From Comamonadaceae bacterium OTU4NAUVB1 (GTDB lineage Bacteria; Pseudomonadota; Gammaproteobacteria; Burkholderiales; Burkholderiaceae_C): 64,000 nt of DNA. Of this stretch, positions 10,894 through 20,691 are shown in pieces. Numbering within the stretch: the first letter of the stretch is position 1; each line of letters opens with the position of its first letter. The notes beneath the pieces were generated by a model that was given only the letters and a program-made list of their open reading frames with translations, was not told the origin of the DNA and ran no database searches. The position numbers and the translations under genes are program-made. Where the stretch lies: the NCBI GenBank assembly GCA_024372625.1, contig CP099603.1, positions 1 to 64,000 of the forward strand. The letters run 5' to 3'.

Positions 10894-12009
10894 ATGTCAA
10901 CCTTCCCTGATCGCATGCACGCTGCTGTGCTGCATGCCGCCGATGCAGATTTTCAGTTCGAAGAAGTCGCGCTTCCCGTCCTCCGTCCCGATGAGGTGCT
11001 GGTGAAGGTCGAGGCCTGCAACGTGGTTCAGAATCTGAAGAACGTGCTCAAGGTAGCCGAAGATCCACAGGGCGATTTCACCTACCCCGAGCTGCCCGCC
11101 ATCCTGGGCCTCGATGTCGCAGGGACCGTGGCGGCGTGCGGGCCACTAGTGGTCGGCTTCGCGGAGGGCGACCGGGTCTACGTGAACCCCGGGCTGTCGT
11201 GCGGTGGCTGCAAGGCGTGCCGTACGGGACGTGCAATCGACTGCGAGGCGTACGCGCTGCGGGCGTACTTCGGCATCGGCAAAGCGAGCCAGAAATCATT
11301 GACCGACCACCCGGCCGGTGGCTTTGCCGAGTACATGGCCGTTCCGCAAGCCAGCCTCGTGCGGCTGCAGGACGACGTGGACTTCGACACGGCGGCGCGC
11401 TTTGGCTACCTGGGAACGGCGTTTCGCGCCCTCAAGCTCGCCCGATGCGGGCCGGGCAAGGTCGTGGTGGTCAACGGCGCCACAGGCACCCTGGGCCTCG
11501 GCGCGGTGGCCATTGCGTTAGCACTGGGTGCCAAGCAGGTCCTGGGAATCGCACGCGACGAGGATCTGTTCCCCAAGACCGAAGCCCTGAGCGCCAAGGG
11601 CCGGGTCCGGATGCTCAAGTCGGTGGAGGATCGTGCACCAGGCACGGACATCGACATCGTCATCGATGCCATCGGCGGCGGTGCGCCGGCAGAGCCGTTC
11701 CAGCAAGCGCTCTACAGCCTCCGGCGCGGGGGACATCTCGTCAACATCGGCGCCAACGACACGGAGATCCCGGTCGATTTCTTCTGGGCCATGTCCAACA
11801 ACATCACCCTCACCGGGTCGAGTTGGTTCACGACCGCCGACTGCCAGGAGATGGCCGACTTGGTGGGACAAGGCACGCTGGATCTTTCGTACCTGGAGCA
11901 CCAGCGTTTCCCGCTCGCCAACCTCAACGAGGCGATCGCTGCGACCGACCAGCGCAGTGGTGGGTTCACGAACTTTTCGGTTGTCCCAAGCCTGCAGGAC
12001 GCTTCCTAG
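10894..12009 (+). CDS. Alcohol dehydrogenase-like MDR protein
   Basis: 371 residues of the medium-chain dehydrogenase superfamily. The structural-zinc loop is intact (C-x2-C-x2-C-x7-C inside the segment starting GLSCGGCKAC). A Rossmann motif follows: VVVNGATGTLGLGAV. The usual catalytic-zinc GHE reads GLD, so the catalytic-metal His is missing. This makes a classical zinc alcohol dehydrogenase activity doubtful and a quinone-oxidoreductase-like reduction possible. It is followed 155 bp later by an Old Yellow Enzyme. Both are likely controlled by the TetR protein and may detoxify or reduce unsaturated carbonyls (inference). Confidence 0.85.
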   Translation: MSTFPDRMHAAVLHAADADFQFEEVALPVLRPDEVLVKVEACNVVQNLKNVLKVAEDPQGDFTYPELPAILGLDVAGTVAACGPLVVGFAEGDRVYVNPGLSCGGCKACRTGRAIDCEAYALRAYFGIGKASQKSLTDHPAGGFAEYMAVPQASLVRLQDDVDFDTAARFGYLGTAFRALKLARCGPGKVVVVNGATGTLGLGAVAIALALGAKQVLGIARDEDLFPKTEALSAKGRVRMLKSVEDRAPGTDIDIVIDAIGGGAPAEPFQQALYSLRRGGHLVNIGANDTEIPVDFFWAMSNNITLTGSSWFTTADCQEMADLVGQGTLDLSYLEHQRFPLANLNEAIAATDQRSGGFTNFSVVPSLQDAS

Positions 12010-12164
12010 ATCCCTCGTCGTCATGCGACAGGGTGCTCATGACGAACGCGAGTGCCCGACCTTCGTCGTCGGGCAAGGCTGAGCTTCCCTGTGGTTGCTT
12101 GGCCGTGCCGGCTGTCTACGGTTCTCGTCTTGCCTTCAGCTGATTCAACTTTTTCTCCAACAAC

Positions 12165-13244
12165 ATGCCGACCCTTTTCGACCCCATCCGCCTTGGCAGC
12201 ATCGACTGCAAGAACCGCGTCTTCATGGCACCGCTCACTCGCGGCCGCGGCACCCACACGCACATTCCGACCGACCTGATGGTGGAGCACTACCGCCAGC
12301 GCGCCACGGCCGGCATGATCTTCAGCGAGGCGACCGGCATTTCCCAGCAGGGCCTGGGCGTGCCTTATGCGCCTGGCATCTGGAACGAGGAACAGATGGC
12401 GGGCTGGCGAAAGGTCACCGCCGCCGTGCACGAGGCGGGCGGCAAGATGGTCCTGCAGCTGTGGCACATGGGCCGGGTGGTGCACTCGTCCTTCAACGCC
12501 GGCCAGCAGCCGGTCTCCGCCTCGGCCACGACCTCACCGGGCCATGGCCACACCTACCACGGGAACGAGGAATACGAGACCGCGCGTGCCCTGGAGATTG
12601 ACGAGATCGCCTGCATCGTGAAGCAGTACGGCATCGCCGCTCGCAATGCGATGGAGGTTGGCTTCGACGGCGTGCAGGTGCACGGCGCCAATGGTTATCT
12701 CATCGATCAGTTCCTGAGGAACTACTCGAACTTCCGCAAGGATCGCTACGGCGTCAGCATTGAGAACCGCATCCGGTTCCTGTCCGAAGTCTGCGAGAGC
12801 GTCGTCGCGGCCGTCGGCGCTGCCCAGGTGGGGGTGCGCTTGTCGCCCAACGGGGAGATCCTGGGCGTCAACGACACCGACCCTGTCCCCTTGTTCACCG
12901 CAGCGGCAACCCGTCTGCGCGAGATCGGGGTGGCTTACCTTGAAGTCCGGGAATCGCCTGCAGGCAAGTACATGCTGTCTTCCGACACGGAGCAGGTGCA
13001 CCCGACCATGCAAAAGGCCTTCGGCGGGACGTTCATCATGAACGGCGACTTCGACCTCGAGCGCGGACAGAAGGCCGTGCAGGAGGGCGAAGCCCATGCC
13101 GTGTCCTTTGGCCGGTTGTTCATCAGTACGCCCAACCTGCCGGAAGTGCTCAAGGCTGGCAAAGAACCTGCACCCAGCAACCCCAAGACGTATTACAGCC
13201 TGGGCGCCGAAGGCTACACCGACTACCCCGCGTTGGAGGTTTAA
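12165..13244 (+). CDS. Old Yellow Enzyme-type NADH:flavin oxidoreductase (NemA-like)
   Basis: 359 residues, the normal family length. Signatures are the N-terminal PIRLGSIDCKNRVFMAPLTR, LQLWHMGRVVH, the substrate-anion binding HGANGYLIDQFL (His and Asn), RLSPNG, and the FMN-phosphate region ending VSFGRLFISTPNLP. These FMN enzymes reduce activated C=C bonds such as those of N-ethylmaleimide and enones. No strong ribosome site is visible before the ATG. It probably forms an operon with the preceding dehydrogenase. Confidence 0.92.
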   Translation: MPTLFDPIRLGSIDCKNRVFMAPLTRGRGTHTHIPTDLMVEHYRQRATAGMIFSEATGISQQGLGVPYAPGIWNEEQMAGWRKVTAAVHEAGGKMVLQLWHMGRVVHSSFNAGQQPVSASATTSPGHGHTYHGNEEYETARALEIDEIACIVKQYGIAARNAMEVGFDGVQVHGANGYLIDQFLRNYSNFRKDRYGVSIENRIRFLSEVCESVVAAVGAAQVGVRLSPNGEILGVNDTDPVPLFTAAATRLREIGVAYLEVRESPAGKYMLSSDTEQVHPTMQKAFGGTFIMNGDFDLERGQKAVQEGEAHAVSFGRLFISTPNLPEVLKAGKEPAPSNPKTYYSLGAEGYTDYPALEV

Positions 13245-13406
13245 ACAGCCCATCAGTCGAGCCAGCCAGTCTGCCAGCTTACTGGTCGTGGCCAATAGCC
13301 AGTACTGCAATCGTGGCGCTGGCTCTTGGTCTAAGTGCCCGGGAACTTACAGGATTTCGTATGTAGAAAAGAAATTAGGTTGCGTGATTACTGGCGAAAA
13401 ATGGCC

Positions 13407-13419
13407 TGTTGATTATGTG
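13407..13419 (+). repeat. TGTTGATTATGTG intergenic repeat, copy 2
   Basis: Exact copy of the 13-mer in the convergent gap between the Old Yellow Enzyme and the diguanylate cyclase genes. Confidence 0.7.
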
Positions 13420-13458
13420 AAGGCTGGTATTTGCATAATCTGACATCATTCGCTCATT

Positions 13459-14988
13459 CTAGAAAGATACGACGTTTCTGCCCATTTCCTTGGCCTTGTA
13501 CAAAGCACTATCCGCTGCTTTCAATAGGTCGCCGGGACCTTGCTTATTCTGACCCGGAAGGTACAACGCAAAACCAACGCTCACGGAGACATGTCCGATC
13601 GAACTACCGGCATGAGCCAGCCCAAGTTCGGCCACCGCGGATCGCGCTGCCTCTGCCACGACAGCAGCGCCCTGCAGGTCGGTATCCGGAAGGATCATGG
13701 TCATCTCCTCCCCGCCATAACGAGCAACGAAATCGCGCGGCCGCCGGCCTGCGCTTTGAACCGCTTTGGCAACTTTCTGCAAGCAATCATCGCCTTGAGG
13801 ATGCCCGTAGAGATCGTTGTAGCGCTTGAAATGATCGACATCGATCATGACCAACGACAAGGCTTCACCTGAACGCTCAGACTGAGCGAACGCCTTGTCA
13901 AGCATTTCATCGAAATAGCGGCGGTTTGCCAGCGCCGTCAGGCCGTCATAGCGCGCGAGCTCTGACAATCGCGCATTGGCATGGGTCAACTCATCGCGGG
14001 TGTGGCTCAAGCTGAGCTCGACCTGCAGGCGTTCGCGCACCGCGCGTATGACGTAGGCGCCGGCCAGTCCGGTGAACGCACAGATCACCAAGATCCACAT
14101 CGTTTGAAAATAGGTCGTTGCCCGCCAGTTCTTCAACATTTCGTGCTTGGACAGGGCCACAGCCACCAACATCCGATGGTTTTTCAGATGCCGGAAGCTC
14201 ACCAGCCGTTCGACACCGTCGACCGGTGAAGGCGTCTCCAGCGTCCCCCAGCCCTGTGTCAGCGAAGCTTGATGGATGGCACTGCCTGCGATCGTTCTGC
14301 CTACGTCTGCCATCGCAAACGGCCGTCTGACCATGATCACGCCCTCGTTGCTCGACATGGCCAACGCGCCATGCTGGCCGATCTCGAACTCCGAGATCAC
14401 CTGTTTCAAATGCTCCACCTTGATGGTTGCCAGCACGACGCCGGCAAACTGGCCGTCCGCATCGTTGAAACGCCTGGAGACGGGAATGATCCAGAACCCT
14501 GACGACCGGCTGATGACAGGTTTCCCGATGAAGGTCGCTGCACTCGGGTTGCTGCGATGGTGAATGAAGTATTCACGATCTGCATTGTTGGCGCCAGGCG
14601 GGCTGGCTGCCAGCGACGTGACCAGCCAGTTGCCTTGCGCATCGTAGACAAAAATGTCATGGACATCCTCGGTCAGCAGCGCCAGATTGACCAGCACGGG
14701 TTGGAGACGTTCTAGTGAATCTGGCGTGACATCATTTCGCTCCAGTTCGTAGATGATGCCGCTTAAAACGTTGCCGACTTCCGAGAACATGCTGTCCATC
14801 TGCTGAGCCACTGACGCAGCCAGATTGGTGTTGGCTGTTGTCGCTTGACTGATTTCCTGCTTGCGCGCGCGCAGTGCCAGCCATACATCAATTGCGATCA
14901 ACGCCAGACAGACAAAAATTACAAATAAAGTAGTAATGAAAACCGTTCGTCCAGGGCCTTGCTTGTGTAATCTGATTGGCTGGTTCAT
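13459..14988 (-). CDS. Membrane diguanylate cyclase with periplasmic Cache domain
   Basis: 509 residues. TM1 at about residues 15-37, a periplasmic double-Cache-like sensor (about 45-280) with DIFVYDAQGNWLVTS, TM2 near 290-315, then a GGDEF domain to the C-terminus. The active-site loop reads YGGEEM instead of GGDEF/GGEEF, so the last position is Met. The product-inhibition I-site RxxD (RPRD) is in its normal place five residues ahead. It probably makes cyclic di-GMP in response to a small extracytoplasmic ligand. An inverted repeat lies 82 bp upstream. Confidence 0.88.
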   Translation of the reverse strand: MNQPIRLHKQGPGRTVFITTLFVIFVCLALIAIDVWLALRARKQEISQATTANTNLAASVAQQMDSMFSEVGNVLSGIIYELERNDVTPDSLERLQPVLVNLALLTEDVHDIFVYDAQGNWLVTSLAASPPGANNADREYFIHHRSNPSAATFIGKPVISRSSGFWIIPVSRRFNDADGQFAGVVLATIKVEHLKQVISEFEIGQHGALAMSSNEGVIMVRRPFAMADVGRTIAGSAIHQASLTQGWGTLETPSPVDGVERLVSFRHLKNHRMLVAVALSKHEMLKNWRATTYFQTMWILVICAFTGLAGAYVIRAVRERLQVELSLSHTRDELTHANARLSELARYDGLTALANRRYFDEMLDKAFAQSERSGEALSLVMIDVDHFKRYNDLYGHPQGDDCLQKVAKAVQSAGRRPRDFVARYGGEEMTMILPDTDLQGAAVVAEAARSAVAELGLAHAGSSIGHVSVSVGFALYLPGQNKQGPGDLLKAADSALYKAKEMGRNVVSF

Positions 14989-15500
14989 GTGTCAGAACAT
15001 TCTTACAAAAGGTGCCGATTTTGCAAACTCAGGCACCGTCGATTGAACGCTTTTGCATTAATAAATTATGTTGATTGTTTTAATCAACAGAAAATATTCA
15101 AGTTGTCATAAGAAGTTTTGTGCGCTATAGGAAGCCGCTTCGAGCTTTCTTTCAAGGACATTGCGAGTCATTGAAAGCAGCGGCGCAACGCTGGCGTTGC
15201 TTTGAAGGCGGCTGGCACGACGGGCGTGGATGGAACATCCTGCGTTCTTCTCAAAGTCGCCACATCGTTGACCACGGCCAGCAGGTGCCCTCGAATCACC
15301 TGTTACCAGAAGCTCAGTTCCTCAGGATGCGAAGGTCCTTCGATGTCGTTGTCTCGGGATGCAATACGTGAGACCTTGCAATACCGGTGACGACATGGTT
15401 TATAAACTGCGCTCAAGTTTTGGTGCCAAACGCCGATAAAGAATGATCGAAATTTTTTGCTTGTATGCGTGAGTGTCTTGTGAATACAAACGGATAGATA
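14989..15500. other. Intergenic region between divergent cyclase and pseudopilin genes
   Basis: About 510 bp without a supportable gene. It holds the inverted repeat at 15070-15088 and presumably both promoters. Short frames at 15120-15390 look random. Confidence 0.5.
15070..15088. promoter_or_regulatory. GTTGATT-N5-AATCAAC inverted repeat
   Basis: Perfect 7-bp arms with a 5-base T-rich centre, 82 bp upstream of the diguanylate cyclase start. The spacing does not fit an FNR box. Either an operator or a small hairpin. Confidence 0.45.
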
Positions 15501-16019
15501 ATGATTATGCAACAGTTGAAAAAAGCTTGGCGCCCTTTTAATTTTTTCATACCTCAAAAGACCGTCAGCTTTGGGCGGCGCGCGTATTCAAATGGGTTCA
15601 CACTTGTAGAACTCATTATTACTGTGGCAATTGTGTCGATCTTGGCAACAATTGCAATACCAGCTTATGAAGCGGCGACTAAAAAATCGCGTTTTTCCAG
15701 CGCTAAGCGTGACATTCTCGAAATTCAAATGCAAATGGAGCGGTATTACACGCAGCGTAACCGATTTCCCGCAACATTGGATGAAATCACATCCAAGCCT
15801 GATCCTTGGGGAAATGCTTACCGATATTTGGATATGGCAGGCGCAACTGTAGGTGACAAGCGCAAGGACAAATCGCTGCATCCATTGAATACCGATTATG
15901 ACTTGTACAGCATGGGTCCTGATGGCGAAACTCAGACCCCACTGACCGCGCAGTCCAGCAGAGACGACATTGTGCGTGCCAACAATGGCGGTTTCATAGG
16001 CTGGGGTGCGGACTTCTAA
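15501..16019 (+). CDS. GspG-like type II pseudopilin / type IV prepilin
   Basis: 172 residues with a long, basic leader of about 32 residues and a prepilin peptidase site NG-FTLVELIITVAIVSILA, including the +5 Glu. The soluble part resembles the GspG core: QMQMERYYTQRNRFPATLDE, then DPWGNAYRY, and DLYSMGPDGETQT with the calcium-loop character of major pseudopilins. No other type II secretion or type IV pilus genes are nearby. It lies between two c-di-GMP genes and its stop is one base before the likely start of the second, so they may be co-transcribed. Confidence 0.82.
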   Translation: MIMQQLKKAWRPFNFFIPQKTVSFGRRAYSNGFTLVELIITVAIVSILATIAIPAYEAATKKSRFSSAKRDILEIQMQMERYYTQRNRFPATLDEITSKPDPWGNAYRYLDMAGATVGDKRKDKSLHPLNTDYDLYSMGPDGETQTPLTAQSSRDDIVRANNGGFIGWGADF

Positions 16020-16020
16020 C

Positions 16021-18593
16021 GTGCTGATCAAAGGCCGCTTTCTACAGAGTCGCGTTGCGCGGCGGTTTTTCACGCGCGTTTTTTTCTCGCTGCAGCGGTA
16101 TTATTTACCATCGGCTCGCTTTTTTATGAACTTGGAGATCTACTGGTTCATCGCGCGGTGATCGCCGTGATGAATGAATCATCACGCGGGGTCAGCCGCA
16201 ATCTCTTCGACACGTTCACAGGCGCTGCGAGGCTATTGGGGAGCGTCAGTGAGCGAGAAGCCCGACAAGCCAGTAATGCTTTTCTGGTATTGAATCGTCA
16301 TCAACAGGAGGTGTTTTCGTTTATAAAAGTACTGGCCTTGGACGATCGAGACGCACCGACATCAAGCATTCCACGTCTGATATTAGAAAACTCCGCACAG
16401 CCAGATGACCCGCCGCAAATTTCCATCATTGTGCCTGCAGAGGGGAGCAGACCTTCCTTAAAAGGAACACTCAACTCAGCATACGTTTGGGAGCGTGCTC
16501 AGAGCGGCTTATACACTTTGTGCTTTAAAGCCGAAGCTTTGTCTCGATCTTATTGCCAGCCAGCAACAGAATCAGAAGATGATGCACTGAGTGTCACAAG
16601 GGAGATGTTATTTCGTCCTTTTTTGGATGCTGCGCCTTGGCAGCTGAAGGCAACGGCAGCGTCAGAGTTGACCATGCTTTTGCCGGTGAGTCTTGGCTTC
16701 GTTGCCGCTTGCGTTAGTGCACTGGCTTTCTGTGTCGCGATGATTGCCAGCTCCGTCTATCTGCGACGGTGGGCAAACTCTCTGGACAGCTTCATGCGTG
16801 TCACTGGTCAAGCGAGCGATGGTGATTTCAGCGAGCGCGTACCCGTGCACGACCTGAAGGACGAACTGCGCGACCTGGGTACGTCGTTCAACGTGATGAT
16901 GGCGGATCTGCAAACCAACTTTGAATTCAATGCGGTACTGGCACGCATGGATTTGTCCATTTTGAAAAGAGCTTCCTTAGAACAGGTGGTGCATCTTGTA
17001 TTGACGTATGCGAAGACAATGGACAGTGGCTACCAGCCAATGCTCATCTGTCGTTTCACAAGTGCAACACGTGCTTATTACTTGAACGAACAGGGCTGCT
17101 TGACATTCTCCGAACTCGAAAAGGAGGCGGCGGAGCTTGCGAGACCAAAGTTTGATGTAGAAATAGGAAAGATGTTTGACGGCATCGCCACTCTCGTCAT
17201 GGCACCGGTCAACATGCTGGAAGTCGACGACGATCCGATATTTCTGTCAAGATTGAAGGACCTCGGGCGAAGGCTTTCGATTGCAGCAGAAGCAACGCAG
17301 CACGACGCCATGTTGGTCGCGCAAGCCAATACAGATCCGCTTACGGGTCTTCTGAACCGCCGCGGCTACATCAACAAACTTACGGAATTAATAGAAACGT
17401 CGGATGCAACGTCAAATTTTGATGTAGTCTTTGTCGATCTTGATGGTTTCAAGGAGGTCAATGACGCATTTGGGCATTCTGTTGGCGATGAAATACTTCG
17501 TCAGTTCGGCCAACGGCTCTTGAGTTCAACGAGCGAAAGCCATTTCGCTTTGGCGCGTTTAGGCGGTGATGAGTTTGCACTCTTGTTGCCCGTCAATGCT
17601 GTTGTCGACATGAAGAACAAGCTCGATATTGATTTGCGGCATCCATTTAAGATTGACAATCGAGAAATCAATTTGCTGTTCAGCATGGGGTCCACCCGAT
17701 TTCCGAGCGATGGTAAAACAGTGACCGATTTGCTTCGTCAATCAGATTTGGCAATGTACAAGGCCAAATCACTGAGTGGATCAAATTTGGTTCAGTTCAC
17801 ATCTGACATGGACGCTGCAACCAGTGAAAGGCTATTGCTGTTGCATGAGTTGCGACACGCGCTTGAATCGAACTTGCTTCGTGTGGTCTATCAGCCTCGC
17901 ATTTCTTCCGTGACACAACGGGTTGTGTCAGTAGAGGCGTTGATGCGTTGGAAGCATCCTGTTCTCGGATCGGTGTCTCCAGCGAAATTTATTCCTTTGG
18001 CGGAAGAGTCAGGGCTGATCATTCCATTCGGCTTTTGGATTTTAGAGGAGAGTTGCAAGCAATATTTGGCATGGCATTCTGAAGGGTTTGAGATAGAACA
18101 CATCTCGGTCAACGTTTCGCCCATTCAGATGATGGCGCCATCCTTCTTTGAAAAAGCAAAAGCTATCTTACGATGCTACGACATTCCCGCCGGAGGCATC
18201 GAGTTGGAAATTACCGAAGGCGCCATGGTGCAGAACATTGAAGCTACTTCAGCATCTATAAGAAGCCTGCAGGAAGCGGGATTCCATATTGCATTGGATG
18301 ATTTCGGTGTTGGCTATTCTGCGCTTAGTTACTTGCACCAAATTCCTTTTGACACGCTGAAGATCGACCAGAGTTTTGTAAAGCATCTTCATGATAGTCA
18401 TGTGTCGTTTGCCATCGCGTCGGCAATCATCACTTTGGCTAAGACCTTGGGCAGACGAATCGTGGCAGAAGGTGTCGAACTCGAACAGCATGCCGAGGCG
18501 TTGAAGGAACTTGGCGTTGACGAATTGCAGGGTTTTCTTTTTGGTCGTCCGATGGAAAGCTTTGCTGTGATTGAACTTGCCACTGTTCATTGA
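16021..18593 (+). CDS. HAMP-GGDEF-EAL c-di-GMP protein, N-terminus split by a frameshift
   Basis: The main frame from GTG 16158 gives 811 residues: periplasmic region, TM at about 175-198, HAMP, GGDEF (intact RLGGDEF) and EAL (VEALMRW, LEITEGA, DDFGVGYS, KIDQSFV all present), so both catalytic sites look sound. That start lacks a first TM. A better N-terminus begins at GTG 16021 in another frame (basic, RRFF), and a -1 step at a T-run near 16079-16085 (T-TTT-TTC) joins it to a hydrophobic segment LAAAVLFTIGSLF in the main frame, restoring TM1 and a normal topology. This could be a lost base, phase variation or programmed frameshifting. The protein probably makes and/or degrades c-di-GMP. Confidence 0.8.
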
Positions 18594-18999
18594 TCAGTGT
18601 GATACCATAACAAGTTGTAGCTAAAATCAATCGTGCTTGCACGAAGCTTCGCAGGCCGAGCATTTCTTTGTGAGGTGTCGTGCCCGAAGTGGGATGTTCA
18701 TTCGTTTTCAGGCGACCAAAATCACATGCTCGCCACCAATGTGGATGAGGAAGGATGGCTAACGGCTTGCTGTCTACTCTGCAAAGTCCGGATCATCTTG
18801 AAGCGATCGATGTCAAACGCTTGCGCTGCCTCGCTAAAATAGCATGGCCATTCTCTTTGGCTTTGCGTAATTTTTGGACTACCCAGTTGTCTGGCAGGCT
18901 GCTTTAAACGATCTACTTGGTCAGCCAAGCCTGCTTGCGGCCGCACGTGCTTTGGCTTTGCGTCCGGCTTGAGAAATGAACGGTCATCACCAGGCGTTG
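18594..18999. other. Intergenic region, no gene seen
   Basis: About 400 bp. Short frames on both strands lack ribosome sites and recognisable domains. I see no terminator or clear repeat apart from the start of duplicated block copy 2 at 19000. Confidence 0.5.
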
Positions 19000-19975
19000 A
19001 TGCAACGTTCCTTCACAATCCGATGATGAAACGTTTGCTTGGTTTGTACTCTTGGATTCATGCGGTCATCGCAATATTGTTCGGCGGAGCCGCGCTCATG
19101 CTGATCGTGATCGCCGCGCGTGTGGCTTGGTCAGCGTTTGCTTCCGAGCTGAATGCATCGGCTGCCGAGGTCATCATCGAAGCCATGGGCCTGCTGGCGG
19201 CAGCGGTGGTGGCCTTGCAGATCTCGCAAACCATTGCGGAAGAAGAAGTCGTTCGCAACGCGCAGATCAGCGCGCCCACACGTGTGCGGCGGTTTCTCTC
19301 GCGCTTCATGGTGGTCATTGTGGTGGCAGTAGCCGTAGAGGCCCTAGTCGCGACCTTCAAGGCACGCGAGCAGCCTGAACTGCTGCTCTATGCCGCTGCC
19401 ACGCTCATTGCTGTGGGTGTGCTGCTTGCAGCCTGGGGTCTTTTTGTCAGACTCAACCGGTATGCAGAGGAACTCGAACCTGAAGCCATGGCTGAGGCCA
19501 AGCGTGAGGATGAGAAGCTCAAGTAAGACGCGACATGTCCAAGCGATCTCTGAAAGGTTGGCCAATCAAAAGACGACCACCGACCTTTCACTGACGCACA
19601 GCCTCAGGACTGGAGGAAAAAGTCCACCTTGCCGTCGTCGAGGTCGTAGCGCGCGCCGACGACCATCAGCTTGCCCGCCTTGATCGGATCGGCCAGCGTC
19701 GGCTCGCCGGTGCGCAGCCGCTCGACGGTGCGACGCACGTTCTCGCGCACCGCGCCGTCCAGGAGTCCGTCGCCGGCGGCGCCCATCGCCTTGGCCTTGA
19801 GCACCGCCGGGATGATCGGCTCGACCATCTGCCCGATGCTGCCCGGGAAGACCGTGTTCTTCTCCACCACCGACACCGCCGCGTCCACCGCGCCGCAGCG
19901 CTCGTGGCCCAGCACCAGGACCAGCGGCACGTTGAGCACCTGCACGGCGTACTGGATGCTGCCCATGGCCACCGT
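19000..19975 (+). repeat. Duplicated block, copy 2 (intact)
   Basis: Direct repeat of 1149-2112, about 17.85 kb away in the same orientation. Here the block continues into a complete carbonic anhydrase gene, so this appears to be the parental or maintained copy. Confidence 0.85.
19023..19526 (+). CDS. Small membrane protein, duplicate copy 2
   Basis: 167 residues, differing from copy 1 at four positions (A/V, V/I, D/N and T/I). Same predicted membrane segments and acidic-basic tail. The frame is open to 18969, but the first 18 codons lack a counterpart in copy 1 and the conserved ATGATG is at 19023, so that start is used. It converges on the intact carbonic anhydrase gene with a 77-bp gap, as in copy 1. 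Confidence 0.72.
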   Translation: MMKRLLGLYSWIHAVIAILFGGAALMLIVIAARVAWSAFASELNASAAEVIIEAMGLLAAAVVALQISQTIAEEEVVRNAQISAPTRVRRFLSRFMVVIVVAVAVEALVATFKAREQPELLLYAAATLIAVGVLLAAWGLFVRLNRYAEELEPEAMAEAKREDEKLK

Positions 19976-20326
19976 GTCGATCGTGTTGCCCGCGTTGCGC
20001 ACGATGAAGAGCTCGCCCAGGCCGGTGTCGAACAGGAGTTCGGGCGGAACGCGGCTGTCCGAACACCCCACCAGCACGGCGAAGGGAACCTGCGCGCGCG
20101 CGATCGCCAAGCGCCGGTCGCTGTCGCGCGCGGTCTTGAGCAACGGCTTGTCGTTCAGGAAGTCCTCGTGACCCTGCTTGAGCTTGGCCAGCGCCTGCGC
20201 CGGGGTCATGGTGGTCTTCGGACCCTCGGCGGCATGGGACGACAGGGCGCCGACGCTGGCGGCCAGGCCGAGCGCGCCGTAGCCCAGACGGAAGAACGAG
20301 CGGCGCGATGAATCGAGAGGGTACAT
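19604..20326 (-). CDS. Exported beta-carbonic anhydrase
   Basis: 240 residues. The N-terminus DSSRRSFFRLGYGALGL is a twin-arginine (SRRxFF) signal followed by a hydrophobic core and an Ala-rich cleavage region, so the enzyme probably folds in the cytoplasm with its zinc and is exported to the periplasm. Zinc ligands are clear: Cys-Ser-Asp-Ser-Arg in VGCSDSR and the His/Cys pair in LGHERCGAV. It interconverts CO2 and bicarbonate. A broken second copy lies at 1753-2112. An ATG was chosen at the signal peptide; the open frame beyond it is not protein-like. Confidence 0.9.
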   Translation of the reverse strand: MYPLDSSRRSFFRLGYGALGLAASVGALSSHAAEGPKTTMTPAQALAKLKQGHEDFLNDKPLLKTARDSDRRLAIARAQVPFAVLVGCSDSRVPPELLFDTGLGELFIVRNAGNTIDTVAMGSIQYAVQVLNVPLVLVLGHERCGAVDAAVSVVEKNTVFPGSIGQMVEPIIPAVLKAKAMGAAGDGLLDGAVRENVRRTVERLRTGEPTLADPIKAGKLMVVGARYDLDDGKVDFFLQS

Positions 20327-20691
20327 GGGGGATCTTTTCTTATAAAAAGGTGGGAGATTCAAACAGGCCGACCTAACGACCGAGCGCATCATAAATAAAG
20401 CGCACCCTGTGCAACCCACTCATCTTTTCAATATCGCTATTGAGACCATAGCCTGCCAAAAGGGAAAGTACTCTTTTCAAATCAAGCTGACTCGTTTAGA
20501 TGCCTAAAATTTAGCTTGCCATAACAAAAAAGCGTTTTGCCCTTCATAATAACTTATACACTTTTTCAACATGTGCTTACGCGTTTGCCCAATCTTCAAT
20601 CAGCGCTGAATAAACAAAATTCTTCTGCTAAAAATTTGAACGCCTAGAAAATTACTTCGATCATTTTATGAAGCAGTTAAATTTTAATATT
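20327..20691. other. AT-rich intergenic region
   Basis: About 365 bp, markedly AT-rich, upstream of the carbonic anhydrase gene and downstream of a small hypothetical gene. I see no gene or clear hairpin; it probably contains the carbonic anhydrase promoter. Confidence 0.5.

Noticed and set aside
15070..15088. FNR box before the diguanylate cyclase
   Set aside because: FNR needs TTGAT-N4-ATCAA; the spacing here is 7, and the Crp-type regulator in the window lacks FNR cysteines.
18633..18946. Small genes in the gap before the second duplicated block
   Set aside because: Open frames exist on both strands but lack ribosome sites, domains or protein-like composition.
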